A DNA stretch of 64,000 nucleotides from positions 780,122,119 to 780,186,118 of the forward strand of contig NC_081414.1 in NCBI RefSeq assembly GCF_030272615.1, given 5' to 3'. A model generated the notes under the pieces. The model was not told the origin of the DNA. It did not search any database and saw only the letters and a list, made by a program, of their open reading frames with translations. Below, one piece after another: positions 12,133 to 24,527 of this stretch; positions within the stretch are counted from its first letter, which is position 1, and the number at the start of each line of letters is the position of its first letter. Made by a program: the position numbers and the translations under genes. The stretch is from Cryptomeria japonica (taxonomy: Eukaryota; Streptophyta; Pinopsida; Cupressales; Cupressaceae).

Positions 12133-12502
12133 TATTATTTAAGTGATAAATAAATAAATATTTTAATGTATGATATTAAATTAACTAATTAAAAGGAAAT
12201 GCAAATATAACTATTAATAAATGTATTTATATATGAAATATGATGGGTGATAAGTATTGATATTTACACTTCCTTTATTGATATTGAATGTTTCAATTGA
12301 ATAATTATATACTATTATATAATTATTTATATATTTTTAGTGTCTTATATATAGCTTTTAAGAGATTGACACACATAATCTATGAAAGTTTTTAATTTTG
12401 GGGTATAACTATCTTATATATTAATATTATATATATAATACATTGAGATATATCCTTCTCGAAGCACATATTTATTCCTTTGTGATAAAGATTGTCATGT
12501 AA
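12133..12502. other. AT-rich spacer
   Basis: No gene or repeat is recognised between the gag-protease element and the chromovirus. It contains many TATAT and AAATAAAT words. Confidence 0.5.
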
Positions 12503-12507
12503 ACTAG

Positions 12508-14189
12508 TGTAATGTCCCCTTTTTAGCAATTGTCTAATGATTTGTTGTTCGCCCTTTTTTCCATGCTCCCAAGGGTTAACCAAGACATTTTAGGGACTAA
12601 TGAGAAAATTGGTGTATGTGTTTTCAATTTCGGGCCGATCGGAGGAGATTTGATGGTTCTTTTAGACAATTACTATTTATAATGAGTCAACAGGGGCACA
12701 CTAGCAATGGAAATTTTGATGAATTTATTATGTCGACTACTTTGGGTTCATTTATTTCCAATTGTCTTGCCATTTTATGGAGTTGATAATTAATTTGGCT
12801 TAATTATTAAAAGTTCCTAAGTTAAAAGTAAATATTTCACTTAGTGAATTATTTAATGCTGGGACTATAGTCAGGAAAAGAAAATTAAAAGTGTCCCTTT
12901 CATGTGGGAGACGTAAGGGATAATAATATTTTATTCTACCTTTCCTTTATCCCACATTGATGGTGTTATGGAATGTGTGCCCAAATGAAGTAGTAAATAA
13001 GTGCATTTAATGAAGTTTCAGTCATATTCGATATTGTATTCTTGGAAATTGTGTCTTTGAGTTTCTGGAGAAAATATGGAAATTTCTCTTGGCTATTGGG
13101 GACATAATCTCTCATTAGTAACATCTCCTATGTTTGTGAAAGAACAAATCTGGAATTTTGGTAAAAAAAAATAATAATAATTCGCAAAGGTTGAGAATTG
13201 AAAGTTGTTGTAGTGAAGACATAGACCTCTAGTAGAGTTTTTCTATTTGGAGAGAGGCTATTAGTTGAGATCAAAACTAGGTATTTTTTAATATTGCAAA
13301 CTATTTCTGTATGATTTTCTAATTGATACGAACTATGAATAGAGGTGGTACTGGTTGTCTAGTTTGGCGAAGCTGATCAGACTATATTATAGACTCAGAG
13401 ATGTACGAGGGAATTTATGGAAACTCAACTTGATAGTATTCTCATCCTGGGTGTAAAAGGAAGGTTTGACATGATTACTTAATTGTCTACGATTGTTAAT
13501 CAGCAGCAAAATTTATTAAGTGGAGTCTATATTGTGCCTAGGAAGCACAGAGAAAAGACATGGTTTTCTGAAGGTTCGAAGTTGTCATGGTCAATCATAT
13601 TGTTGTTTGAAATTTTTCTTAGGTGTTGTGAAATATGAATACAAATTGGTCATTGTTGTGAGCGTACAGCCAACTCAGACTCAGTTCCAATAGTCACAAC
13701 TAACTAACAGGGCTCGTAGGGTCAAATCTAATAGATGGGTTGGCTGAAATGACAAGAAGCGTGGCTACGGGTGAATGTTATTGTTGACAGTTGAAGCTAG
13801 TTCAACCAAACAGCTCCTATGTGAACACTTACAACCAGGTTCTTTTTTTGTAATCATTCTCCTTAGACTTGTAAACACTTCAAAATCGAGTCTATGGATG
13901 TCATGTGGGTTGTTTGAATAATTTGAACTTTATTCACTTCTATCCATTCATAAATAGATGAAATTGCTAGTTATGTGTATGCTAAAATTATATTCCATGC
14001 TAGTCTATGTTTTTTATTATGGTCATGAATGAAATTATCAAGAAATCAAACGCAACAGGGACAACATAACATTCTAAATATAGTGAACACAAAAAATTAT
14101 CATTGAAATGAGTGTCATCCAACTATTTGATTAAATTACCACATCAAATTGAAAGGAAATAAAGAAAAAAAAATAGGAAATCCATTACA
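12508..14189 (+). repeat. 5' LTR of chromovirus
   Basis: The 1,682-bp LTR starts TGTAATGTCC and ends CCATTACA. It aligns along its length with 19106-20747 with many substitutions and indels, so the insertion is old. Confidence 0.93.
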
Positions 14190-14190
14190 A

Positions 14191-14203
14191 TGGTATCACA
14201 GCT
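14191..14203 (+). other. Primer-binding site, initiator Met tRNA type
   Basis: TGGTATCACAGCT follows one base after the LTR. It is the TGGTATCAGAGC site with a G-to-C change. Initiator methionine tRNA priming is usual for chromoviruses. Confidence 0.88.
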
Positions 14204-15640
14204 TAAAATCCTCCCATCCTGAAAGGGGTTTTTTTTAAAAACATGATTGAACAGTGATATGTCAGGGTCTTGGTAGCAACCTTACACACATCATTACAAC
14301 ACTAGTAGAAGAGCTGCTTTGAATATAGGTACAATAGAACAAGGAGGCCTTGAGATTTTGATTTATCCATTAGATCACGGTAATACAAGTGAGCAGCCAG
14401 CTGAAAATAGGGGTGAGATAAGAGACCTAGGGGAAGAGAGGATCTTATAGCTGCTAGACACACTAGTGCAGGGTCAGTAACTCACAAAACAAAGGGCACA
14501 ACAAAAGAACTAGAAATTGGAATTATTGACACAAATGATAGCTAGATAGATGGTTTTAAATATAAATAACCTTGGTGGTGGTAATCTTAGAAATAATCAA
14601 CTAGGTGGAGTAAATAACCAGCAGGGAGGAGTAAACAATCAACAAGGAGGGAATAATGGTAATAATGGTGGGGGTAATGGAAACAGAGGAGGACACATGG
14701 CAAATAATTTTAGACATGTAGCATAGCCCACTAGGACAACAAGTTCTAGACCTCTTATACCCACCTTTACTCCTATAGTTCAAGTTTAGTCGGTACTTGA
14801 ACCACATATTGTAGACTTAGAGGATCAGTTTCAGAGAGATTGGGAGAGTGGTGGACCATATTTTCGAGCACCTATAACTCTTTGGAACTATATTGATGTA
14901 AGGATGAGACACATACCTCGTCCAGGTAACAAGAACCTGAATTATGAGTTAATGAAGAAAGTGGGGAAGTTGTCTTTACCTTATTTTGATGCTTCTGGTA
15001 AGACTACAGCATGAGCATTGGTCTAAAAGATGGACACTTATCTATAGCTGAATCCTATGACCGAGGAGGAAGCTATTAAATATGTTGATATACACCTTGA
15101 TGGAGTTGCTCATGAGTGGTGGCATCATAGTATGGTTACTATGGGACATGGATATATTACTTCTTATGTAGAGTTTACAGAGTGGTTGATTGAGAGGTTT
15201 GACACCAAGGATCCTGAGTTGCATTTCAAATAATTAGCACAATTTAAACAGTGGGGATCAATTGATATTTACATTTCAGAATTTTAGTGGTTAGTAGCGC
15301 TAGTGATAGACATTTTAAAAAGGAGACTTGTTATCTTATTTATGGATGGACTATCAGATCCTTTATGAGGTTGGATCAAGGGTCATAACCCTTTGACATT
15401 GTAGGAGGCCATCAAAAAGAAAGGATTTAGCACCTCCTTCTTACAAGAACAAGTTTAAATATAAGGACTCCCACTACAAAAGAGACAAAGATAAGAAAAC
15501 ATATCATAAAGATTCACATTAGCCACATGAAGATAATAAGAAACTTGATAATGATTAGTTGAATGATCTCAGAAGGAATAAATTATGTTTCTACAGTAGG
15601 GAGTCTTGGGATCCTTCACAAAAATGTCCCCTTAAGGCTA
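14204..15640 (+). pseudogene. Chromovirus gag, heavily degraded
   Basis: Many stops are present, but Gag blocks survive: around 15050-15230 the translation includes EEAIKYVDIHLDGVAHEWW and YVEFTEWLIERFDTKDPE, a retrotransposon Gag signature. Near 15590-15630 LCFYSRESWDPSQKC is a decayed zinc knuckle in which the second Cys is Ser. A GGTGGTAATAAT-type low-complexity part around 14570-14690 corresponds to an Asn/Gly-rich stretch. Confidence 0.8.
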
Positions 15641-16227
15641 AGGCTAAGCAGATTGAGTATTTTTCAACTGAGGAGATAGCCTCTAAGAGTTTAGATAGTT
15701 CATCATCTATAGGGGGCATTGATAATAAATCAGTTTCTGGTGGGAAAAGCAGTGATGATTGGGTGATTGGAGGCTTGTCAAGTACTCAAAAATCTATCAC
15801 CTTTAAGGTGCGTGGTGTGATTCAGGGACAACGAATGATTTCATTGGTTGACACCGGTGCTACACATAATTTTCTTGATGCTTAGGTTGTGGCAAAAAGG
15901 GGATTGTAGATAGAGGAGAATGATGGATTCAAAGTGATAGGGGCTAGTGGGCATAAGATCCTACATACACGAAAAAAAATTAATATGCACATGAGGATTG
16001 GTGACTACGAGTTGGTTGCTAATTTCTATGTTGTAGACATGGGAGACTATCATGTCATACTAGGCATGAATTGGATGAATTCTCTAGTTGAATTCATATT
16101 TAATTTGGAGAAGGTTGAAATGAGATTTGAGCATTAAGGCCAGAAAGTGGTACTTCATGGGTTCTCTGATGGTGGTATTAAGACAATATCGCTTAGATGA
16201 ATTGAGAGGCAGATTCATCATGATCAG
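15641..16227 (+). pseudogene. Chromovirus protease
   Basis: The retropepsin-like active site reads SLVDTGATHNFLDA around 15843-15885. A second block, VVDMGDYHVILGMNWMNSL, sits around 16030-16090 and matches the end of the protease fold. In-frame TAG codons at 15883-15885 and 15907-15909 and a TAA near 16135 break it. The frame is shared with RT downstream. Confidence 0.88.
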
Positions 16228-17640
16228 GTGCAATGGGGAGTTGTGATTTTAGTGATGCTAGAGGAAACAGGTCAACAGAAGCAAGATTATCCACCGCAAG
16301 TTCAGTCATTGTTAACCAAGCACTCCAAAGTGTTTGGTGATATACCTCTAGGTAGACCTCCTGACAGGGGCATTGAGCATGTTATAGATTTAGAGGATGG
16401 TAACAAAGTTGTTATCACTACACCCTACAGGAATCCAAAAATGTATAAGGATGAGATCGAGAAGGCTATCAAAGAGCTTCTCGGGATGGGGTACATCAAA
16501 CCTAGTAAGAGTCAATTTTCTTTTTCAGTGGTGTTGGTTAAAAAGAAGGATGTCACTTTTAGGATGTACATTGATTACAAGGAATTAAATAAGAGAATGA
16601 TAAAAAATAGATATTTGATTCCCCATATTCCTGATCTTATAGATGATTTGCATGGTGCCTATTACTTCTCTAAAATAGATTTGAGATTTGCTTATCATTA
16701 GATTCGGGTCAGGGAGGATGACATGGAGAAGACAACTTTCAGGTGTTACTATGGACACTTTGAGTTCTTGGTCATGCCATTTGGCTTGACTAATACACTA
16801 GCTACGTTCCAGTCTTGTATGAATAGGACATTTAGGGAATAGTTGAGGAGGTTTGTGTTGATATTCTTTGATGACATATTGATTTACAGTAAGACTTGGG
16901 AGGAGCATTTGAAACACATAGACATTATGTTGAGCATACTGGAGTGTGAGTCCCTTTATGCGAAGATGTCTAAATATGCTTTTGGAATGAAAAAGATGTT
17001 GTACTTGGGGCACATCATTAGTGCTGAGGGTGTTTGTATGGATCCAAATAAGATCAGGGCTATTATGGATTGGCTTCCACCGAAGATTGTTTCTGAACTA
17101 AAGGGAGTCCTTGAGTTGTGTGGATTTTACTGCCACTTTGTGAGGATATTTTCTCAAACTATTGCACCCCTTACAAACTTGACTAGGAAAGATGGATTTG
17201 AGTGGACAGATAGCACTCAACAATTTTTTGATAGATTTAAAGAGTTGATGAGAACATGTCCTATGTTGGCTATTCTAGATTTCAGTAGGCCTTTTGAGTT
17301 GCATTGTGGCACTTTGGGAGAGGGCCTTAGTGCAGTATTGACGCAAGATAGACACCCAATCACTTATGAGAGCAAAAAATTGAGGGGACTTGAGAAGAGG
17401 TACAACATTTATGACAAGGAAATGCTAGCATTTATGCATGCCTTAGCGAAATTCATACATTATGTGGTGGGCAGCAAGTTTACCGTCAAGACAAATCATA
17501 ACAGTTTTACACATTTCCTTGAGCAGAAGGATTTGAATGATAGGCAACAGAAATGGATTAGCAAACTGTAGGCTTATGACTTTGATATAATCTTCGTCAA
17601 AGGAAAGAAAGCATAGTTGTTGATGCCTTATCTAGGAGAC
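16228..17640 (+). pseudogene. Chromovirus reverse transcriptase and RNase H
   Basis: RT blocks in order are PYRNPKMYKDEIEKAIKELL, MGYIKPSKSQFSFSVVLVKK, MYIDYKELNK, YYFSKIDLRFAYH, MPFGLTN and FFDDILIYS (the catalytic YxDD box, here FFDD). RNase H follows from about 17270 with LDFSRPFELHCGT and YDKEMLAFMHALAKF. In-frame TAG stops at 16699-16701, 16840-16842 and 17569-17571 lie where CAG is expected. The frame is otherwise open from 15559 to about 17600, where it shifts. Confidence 0.94.
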
Positions 17641-17645
17641 CACAT

Positions 17646-18652
17646 TTGTGTGCTTTGGAAGTGTTGGAGGATGATTTGAGGGAATTGATTTCAGCAAAAT
17701 ACGTTAAAGATGAGTGGGCTACGGGTATCATTGATGGCACTATTCAGGATGATAGATATATAGTGGAAAATGATTTGATCATATATAAAGAGAGAATTTA
17801 TTTAGTGCCAGATTATACTATGAAGCAGAATATTTTGAGAGCATTCCATGACTCACCATTAGCCCGTCACCCAAGTTTTTTCAAAACATACAGGCAGGTG
17901 AGAAAGAGATTTATTTGGAAAGGGCTCAAGTCGAAAGTTTTATAGTATGTGAGAGAGTGTCCAATATGTCAACAGAATAAACATGAACATTCTTTCCTAG
18001 GTGGTTTATTGTAGCCCCTACCCATTCCTGAGAGGAAGTGGAATAGAATATTGATGGATTTTATCACAAGCCTACCCAAGGCTCAAGGCATGGATTGCAT
18101 ATATGTAGTGGTGGATCAGCTGACAAAGTTTTCCCTTTTCTTTGCTATTTCATCTTTCTATACTACAACTCAGACAACGGAGTTGTTTTTTAAAGAGGTA
18201 TTCAGGTTGCACGGTTTACAACATAGCATTGTCCGCGACAAGGACAACAGGTTTACGAGTAATTTGTGGCAGGAGCTCTTCAAGTTATGTGGGGCACGGC
18301 TCACCCCAAGGACCACCTATCACCTGCAGATAGACAAACAAAGATTGTGAGTAAGTGGGCGAAAGGATACCTCTACAATTATATCATAAGGCAACAGAAG
18401 GTGTGGGTAAAGTGGTTGCATTTAGGAGAGTATTGTTACAACACCACTTATCCTATGTCCATTCAGATGTCTCCTTTCGTGGTGCTATATGGTTATGAGG
18501 CTTTGAGCTTCTTGGATTTTGTGTTTGGGGACAGTCGGGTATCGAAGGCTAAGGATCTCTTACAGGAGAGTCAGGATATCATTAGATCATTGAAGGAAAA
18601 TATCAAGAAGGCTCAAATCAACAAAAACAATATGAAAATCATAATAGAATAG
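17646..18652 (+). pseudogene. Chromovirus integrase
   Basis: The N-terminal HHCC zinc site is HDSPLARHPSFFKT with CPICQQNK. The core has MDFITSLPKAQGMD and RDKDNRF, which hold the two catalytic Asp. The catalytic Glu position in the (D/T)xQTxIVxKW block reads Lys (ADRQTKIVSKW), so the active site is lost. TAG stops lie at 17943-17945 and 18012-18014. A frameshift at about 18270-18340 moves the rest into another frame. Confidence 0.92.
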
Positions 18653-18666
18653 AGTGATCTTTTGAG

Positions 18667-19090
18667 TTGTGTTACATGGTTTACCTCATGCTGCAGCCTT
18701 ACCATAAGACCACTCTTAAAAGGAGTGGTACAGAAAAGTTGAAGTCATGTTATTACAACCCATTTAGAGTTGTTAGGAGGCTTGGAGAAGTGGTTTATGA
18801 GCTTGAGTTGCCGACAGACAGTAAGGTACATAATGTTTTTCATGTATCACACCTCAAGAAGGCGTTGGGCCATAATATTGTACCTTCAGCAAAGTTGCCT
18901 CCTCTTGATGATGAAGGGAAACTTATTTTGCTTCCTGAGGCTATTTTGGAGACTCGAGAGCATAGCTTACGAGATGAGTCATCAGGGAATATTTGGTGAA
19001 GTGGAGGAATTTGTCGATGGAGGATGCTACTTAGGAGAGTGAGAAGATTTTACAGCATCCAGAGATGAGATTGCTTGAGGACAAGCAATT
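18667..19090 (+). pseudogene. Integrase C-terminus with chromodomain
   Basis: The GPY/F-like module reads YYNPFRVVRRLGEVVYELEL, then NVFHVSHLKKALGH. After a frameshift near 18990 a chromodomain-like tail follows, with a KWRNLSMEDATxE core and HPEMRLLEDKQFLREW at the end. Chromodomains direct integration toward modified chromatin. A stop within the chromodomain and the shift inactivate it. Confidence 0.85.
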
Positions 19091-19105
19091 TCTAAGGGAG
19101 TGGAC
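19090..19105 (+). other. Polypurine tract
   Basis: TCTAAGGGAGTGGAC directly precedes the 3' LTR start TGTAATGTCC. Position and purine content fit the plus-strand primer, and it overlaps the end of the chromodomain coding frame. Confidence 0.8.
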
Positions 19106-20747
19106 TGTAATGTCCTCTTTTTAGTAGTTGTTTTGATAATTTGTCATTATCCCTTTTTTCTATGGTCCTAAGGGTTAACTAGGACATTTTAGGGACTAAT
19201 GAGGAAATTGACCTAGGTATTTTCAACTTCGGGCTGATCAGAGAAGATTTGATGGTTTTTCCAAACACTTACTATTTATAGTAACTTACCAGGAGCGAGT
19301 GGTAGTGGAAATTTTGATGAATTTATTATGCTAACTACTTTGAGTTCATTTATTTCTAGTTGAATTGCCATTTTGTGGAGTTAATGATTTATTTGGCTAA
19401 ATTGTTAAAAGTTCCTAAGTTAAAAGTAAATATTTAATTTAATGAGTTATTTAATGTTGAGACTATAGTCAGGAAAAGAAAATTAAAACTCTCACTTTCA
19501 TGTGGGAGGCATAAGGGATAATAATATTTTATTCTACCTTTCTTTTACCCACATTGATGGTGCTTTGGAATGTGTGCCCAAATGAAGTAATAAATAAGTG
19601 CATTTAATGAAGTTTCAGTCATCTTGGATATTGCATGTGTTCTTGGTTCAAATTGTGTATTTGAGTTTCTCGAGAAAATCTCAAAATCTCTCTTGGCTAT
19701 TGGGGATGTAAAACTCTCATTAGAAATATGTCCTATGTTTGTGAAAGAACGAGTCTGGGAGATTGGTTTGAAAAAAAACTAATTCGCAGGGGTTGAGAAT
19801 CATCAGTTTCAGAATTGGAAGTTGTTGTAATGGAGATGTAGACCTCCAGTAGAGTTTTTCGATTTGCAGAAAGGCTGTTAGTTGAGATCGAACCAAGTAT
19901 TTGTGGATATTGTAAACCAGTTCTGTGTGATTTTCTAATTGATACGAACTGTGAATAGAGGTGGTGTTGGCTGTCTAGTTTGGAGAAGCTGATCAGACTA
20001 CAGAGAAGTACGATGGAATTTCTCGAAACTCAACTCGATAGTACTCTTAGCCTGGGCGTGAAAAGGAGATCTCACGTGATTATTTAAGTCTCAGTGATTG
20101 TTAATCAGTAGCAAAATTTATTAAGAGGGGTCTACATTATGCATGGGAAGCACAGAGAAAAGACGTGGTTTTCTGAAGGTTCGAAAGTTGTGGTGGTCAA
20201 TCATATTGTTGTGAGCGTACAACCAGCTGAGACTCAGTTCCAGTAGTCGCAGCCAAGTAATAGGACTCATGGGGGAAAATCTAATAGACGGGTTAGCTGA
20301 AATGAATAGAAGTGTGGCTACAAGTGAAAGTTATTGTTGACAGTTGAAGCTCGTTCAACCAGACACCTCCTCTGTGAACGCTTCCAACCAGATTCTCATT
20401 TTGTAATCATTCTCATTAGACTTGTAAACACTTCAAAATCGAGTATATGGATGCCACGTGGGTTGTTTGAATAATTTGAACTGTATTCACTTCTATCCAT
20501 TCCTAAATAGATGAACTTGCTAGTAATGTGTATGTTTAAAATTATATTCCATGCTAGTCTATGTTTTTGATTGTGCTCATGAATGAAACTATCAAGACAT
20601 CAAACGCACCAGGGACAAGATAACATTCTGAATACAGAGAACACAAAAAATTGTCATTGAAATTAGTGTCAGCCAACTGTTTGATTAAATTACAAAAGCA
20701 AATTGAAAGGGAATAAAGGAAAAAAAAAAAACAGGCAATCCATTAGA
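19106..20747 (+). repeat. 3' LTR of chromovirus
   Basis: It pairs with 12508-14189. It is 1,642 bp and ends TTAGA where the 5' copy ends TTACA. The ACTAG target duplication follows directly. Confidence 0.93.
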
Positions 20748-20752
20748 ACTAG

Positions 20753-22130
20753 GTGCCCAACTTAAAGGATGTTGTTGCATTCTCTTTCCCATTTTCATAG
20801 TAAAATGTGAAGTCTCCAAAGCCTCCAAAGCCTACAATTATAGATACGATCTGTAAAATTGTATGCTTTCAAAGGAATGACATTGTAAGTTAAGACTATT
20901 GGTAGTGCATGAATTAGTAGAGAGACTTATGTCTTTATCGAGGATAAAATCTGCTTCAAAATTGGATTGATGAAATCAAATGATAGGTTTTTTCAGCATC
21001 CACTATTAATTTATTTGTTGGAGTTGGAAAATTCATTTCACTGCACTAAAATTATATATCGTTATCACTATATATCTGAAACTTTCGGACTTTTGGCCTC
21101 CCTATTATGTTTTAGCTTGCACACTAATCAAATCATTCTGGTTGATCACTTTAATACTAATCAAATCATCTTGGTTCATCACTTATATTGCAATCAAATA
21201 ATCTTGTATGTATACAAGATGGACACACAATTTGTTCATTATCAATATTTTTAAGATTGAACTGTGATTTGGTTACAAGTTTCCAAGTGCATATGGGTAC
21301 ATGAATACAATTAAGACTTTTGTAAAGCAGCCTAAGACTTGAAATATCATATATAGGAAATAACCTTACAGATGCAAACGAGTGCATAATTTCTTGCAAC
21401 TTAATAGAATGTCATAATTATCTTGAACATTTGAACTTAAATTTTTATTGTATTGCGGATAAATGTCTAAACAAATTGTTTGTGATCCTTGTCTTTGCAC
21501 AGTCCATGAATATGGATCTTTACAACTCCATGATTTTACTACAATGAAAATAGCTTTACCAGTAGCAACAATACCCACACCTCCAACTGCATCAGCAACA
21601 CTCGCATCATCAACAACAACATCAGCAATACCCAAATCAACAACAAGAACAAGAAGACCCAATTCATCAACAACAAGTAGTCAATACTTCCAAATGAGAT
21701 AGGTAATCAAGAGTACCAAATTGATTGTTTAGTGGGTGATCTATTAGGAGGATCATATGTTTTTCTAATTCTTAAAATATAATTTTTATATTATATTTTT
21801 TAATTTTTATTTAATAATATTAATAAATAAAAAAATCTATTTAAAAAATGTAAAGATAAATAAATTATGTAAATTACTATTGACTTAACCATTACACCTC
21901 ATTCAGATACCAGCAATTTAATCATTATAAATTAAAAAAACACTTTTCACGACTAATCATAAAGAGCGCGTTAATAGCGAAAGAACGGAGTGCGGCAGTC
22001 AAATCTTAATTTTTAATTTGTTACTCCGTCGTGTCCGCGTAAGCGCAGTGACTTCTAGAAATATGAGTTAAAATTTTATTGCGGGATTGACGGCACTACT
22101 TCGGCCATGCCGCTCATATGGTAGCCTGAT
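20753..22130. other. Spacer upstream of the receptor-kinase pseudogene
   Basis: No gene is recognised. A CAA/ACA-rich low-complexity stretch lies at about 21560-21680. From about 21960 the sequence becomes richer in CpG (GAGCGCG, GTGTCCGCG, GCGGGATTGACGG), like a gene promoter, in contrast to the CpG-poor repeats around it. Confidence 0.5.
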
Positions 22131-22132
22131 TA

Positions 22133-22145
22133 TTTTATATATAAA
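22133..22145 (+). promoter_or_regulatory. Probable TATA box of the receptor-kinase pseudogene
   Basis: TTTTATATATAAA lies about 50-60 bp before the ATG at 22194, a spacing that suits a short 5' leader. CpG content rises just upstream. This is inference from position and sequence only. Confidence 0.5.
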
Positions 22146-22193
22146 TCGTAAAATATAATTGTTAAGAAATATAGAAACGCCATCGTTACTGAA

Positions 22194-24527
22194 ATGGCGA
22201 AGAAGTATTTGTTACTAGCAATTACTCTGATTATTGTAGTGCAGTAGTAATGTATGGCGGAGCCACGCTTTTAATGGGTTCTTCCCTCTCAGGAAATCAA
22301 ACCCTAATTTCAAAAAATGGCACGTTTGCATTGGGATTTTTCAATCCAAGGGCAACGAATAATTGGTATATTGGCATCTGGTATACCACAATCCCTCAGA
22401 AGGCCATTGTATGGGTGGCTAACAGAGACAATCCTGTCAGAAATATGCCCGGCGTTCTCAAATTTTCGAGAGGCGGTCAGCTCACATTGTTTGATAGAAT
22501 GGGCTGTTCCGTTTGGTCGACTGATAATGGCCAGAAAGGATCAGGGGCTGTGATAACGGACTCTGGTAATTTCATTGTGCTGGACGCCCACAACGAGTCT
22601 GCGATTGTTTGGGAGAGTTTCGCGCATCCGACAGATACATTGTTGCCTGACGCGAAGCTGTGGAAAGGAATGACACTAACTTCCTGGAAGAGTTCTTCAG
22701 ATCCTGCAAGTGGGCTCTACTCTTTCCGAATGGACACGTCTCTAGGAAAGACGGAGTTGATGATGTTGTTTAACAATACCGTTCCATACTGGTCCAGTGG
22801 AGAATGTATTGGACACAATTATTTTACTAACGTTCCAGAATTGGAAGGTCAGAAGAAAGTTCAAACGTCGTGTGTGAGGCTTTCTCCTTCAAGAATATAC
22901 ATTTATTTTGGCCTAAATCCCGTAGATCATATGATCACGGGGCGGTTCGTGTTAAATGAGAACGGCGATTTTGAACTTTTCTTCGGGATGGATGATGGTA
23001 GATGGAGTCTGAGGTGGTCGACTATAAGATCTGCGGGGCCTATGGACTGTGCAATACGAATGATGTGTATAGTTGTGTCCAGGGCTTCACACCCAAGCAC
23101 GACTCTCAAGGTTGGTGGTCAACTGGGTGTGCTCGGCGAAAACCCCTTCAATGCTCTGTCACGGAGGGCACAACCGACAGCTTCTTGGAAGCCACGAACC
23201 AATACTTGCCTGAAAAAAAAGCTGTCTTAATCAACAATGAGACAACACAGCAAGGCTGCCGGACAGCTTGTCTCCACAATTGCTCCTGCACAGCCTTTGC
23301 TTTCGCTGATTCTGATCCACCCGTCTGCAAATTGTGATTCGGAGATATATTCGGAATGAAGGTTTCGTCGTCCGAGGGTCAATCCGTCTTCGTTAGACTG
23401 TCTGCTTCTGAATTACCACACTTCATATCAGAGCAAAGCAACAAAACCCCTGCAGTTACAATTTTACTTTCTGCCGGCGCATCAATTTTAGTTTTTTCGG
23501 CTCTCCTGTCGGCCGCGTATATTCTCTGGAAACGTCGAGGTCTGTCGAAGAAAAACGTTGAAGAGGAGGAGTTTGTCGCTCAGAATGTTCAGCTACAAAG
23601 AGCTGCGAATTGCAACGGAGAATTTCAAGCATAAGCTGGGTAGTGGAGCATTAGGCTCTGTTTTCAAAGGAACTCTGCCAGACAACATGCCTGTTCCGGT
23701 TAAGAGAGTAGAGGGTTCCACGCAAGTAGAAAAACATTTCCGTGCTGAAATAATCACCACCGGTAGAATACAGCATGTGAATTTGGTTAGGCTCTGGGGA
23801 TTTTACGTAGAAGGCTCTCGAAGGCTACTGGTGTATGCCTACATGCCCAATGGTTCTCTAAACTGCTTCCTCTTCTCTCAGTCGGAAGACGCAGAGAAGG
23901 TGTTGGATTGGAAGACCAGGTTTGAGATCGCACTGGGCACTGCATGAGGATTAGTTTATCTGCATAAGGAATGCAGGGATCGCATCATTCATTGCGATAT
24001 CAAGCATGAAAAGATTCTCCTCGACAGCGACTTCAGCCCAAAGGTAGCAGATTTTTGGGCTAGCGAAGTTGGTAGGTAGAGATTTCAGCCGCATTCTGAC
24101 GACCACAAGACGATCTTGTGGATACTTGGCGCCCGAGTGCATCTCCGGCCTTCCTGTGACTCCCAAGGTGGACGTATATAGCTTTGGCATGACCTTGTTG
24201 GAAATTATATCTGGCCGGGTTGAGGAAAGTAGGTTGTACTTTCCTACCTGGGCTTCATATCAAATTCAGAGGGGAAACATAAAAGGCATTGTGGATACAA
24301 GGATAGCAGGCGAGGCAAATATCGAAGAAGTTAAAAGAGCCGCTATGATGGCTAGCCTGTGCATTCAAGATGATGAGAATCAGAGGCCGAGCATGGGTAA
24401 AGTGGTGAAGATATTGGAAGGCACGATTGAGGTTCCTGTGCCACAAATTCCGAGGTCTCTACAGGTCCTGGTTGGTCAGGTAGACGACGACTACACCGAT
24501 AGCTATGGTGAACATCCTTCCATATGA
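22194..24527 (+). pseudogene. G-type lectin S-domain receptor-like kinase (SD2 type), intronless pseudogene
   Basis: The parent type is a plasma-membrane receptor Ser/Thr kinase. The ATG at 22194 starts a signal peptide (MAKKYLLLAITLIIVV) that ends in TAG; the reading frame then shifts. The B-lectin domain (22250 to about 22700) has TFALGFFNP and IVWVANRDNPV. An S-locus/EGF part has GAYGLCNTNDVYSC, and a PAN part has CRTACLHNCSCTAFAF. A transmembrane segment (ILLSAGASILVFSALLSAAY) and the kinase follow: [27 protein letters not shown] (non-RD type) and LAPECISG. DFG is DFW. I count about four frameshifts and stops including TGA at 23945-23947. The length suits the intronless SD2 group (At2g19130-like). 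Confidence 0.95.

Larger units (their letters stand above)
12508..20747 (+). mobile_element. Ty3/gypsy chromovirus, complete but decayed
   Basis: LTRs at 12508-14189 and 19106-20747 are flanked by the exact 5-bp duplication ACTAG (12503-12507 and 20748-20752). Order on the plus strand is LTR, initiator-Met PBS, gag, protease, RT, RNase H, integrase, chromodomain, polypurine tract, LTR. That order and the chromodomain define a chromovirus. Coding parts carry many stops, chiefly TAG, and several frameshifts, so the copy is dead. The 3' LTR ends TTAGA rather than TTACA, a terminal mutation. Confidence 0.95.

Noticed and set aside
21463-21702. Thr/Ser-rich ORF near a CAA repeat
   Set aside because: It is low-complexity translation of an ACA/CAA-rich stretch without other support.
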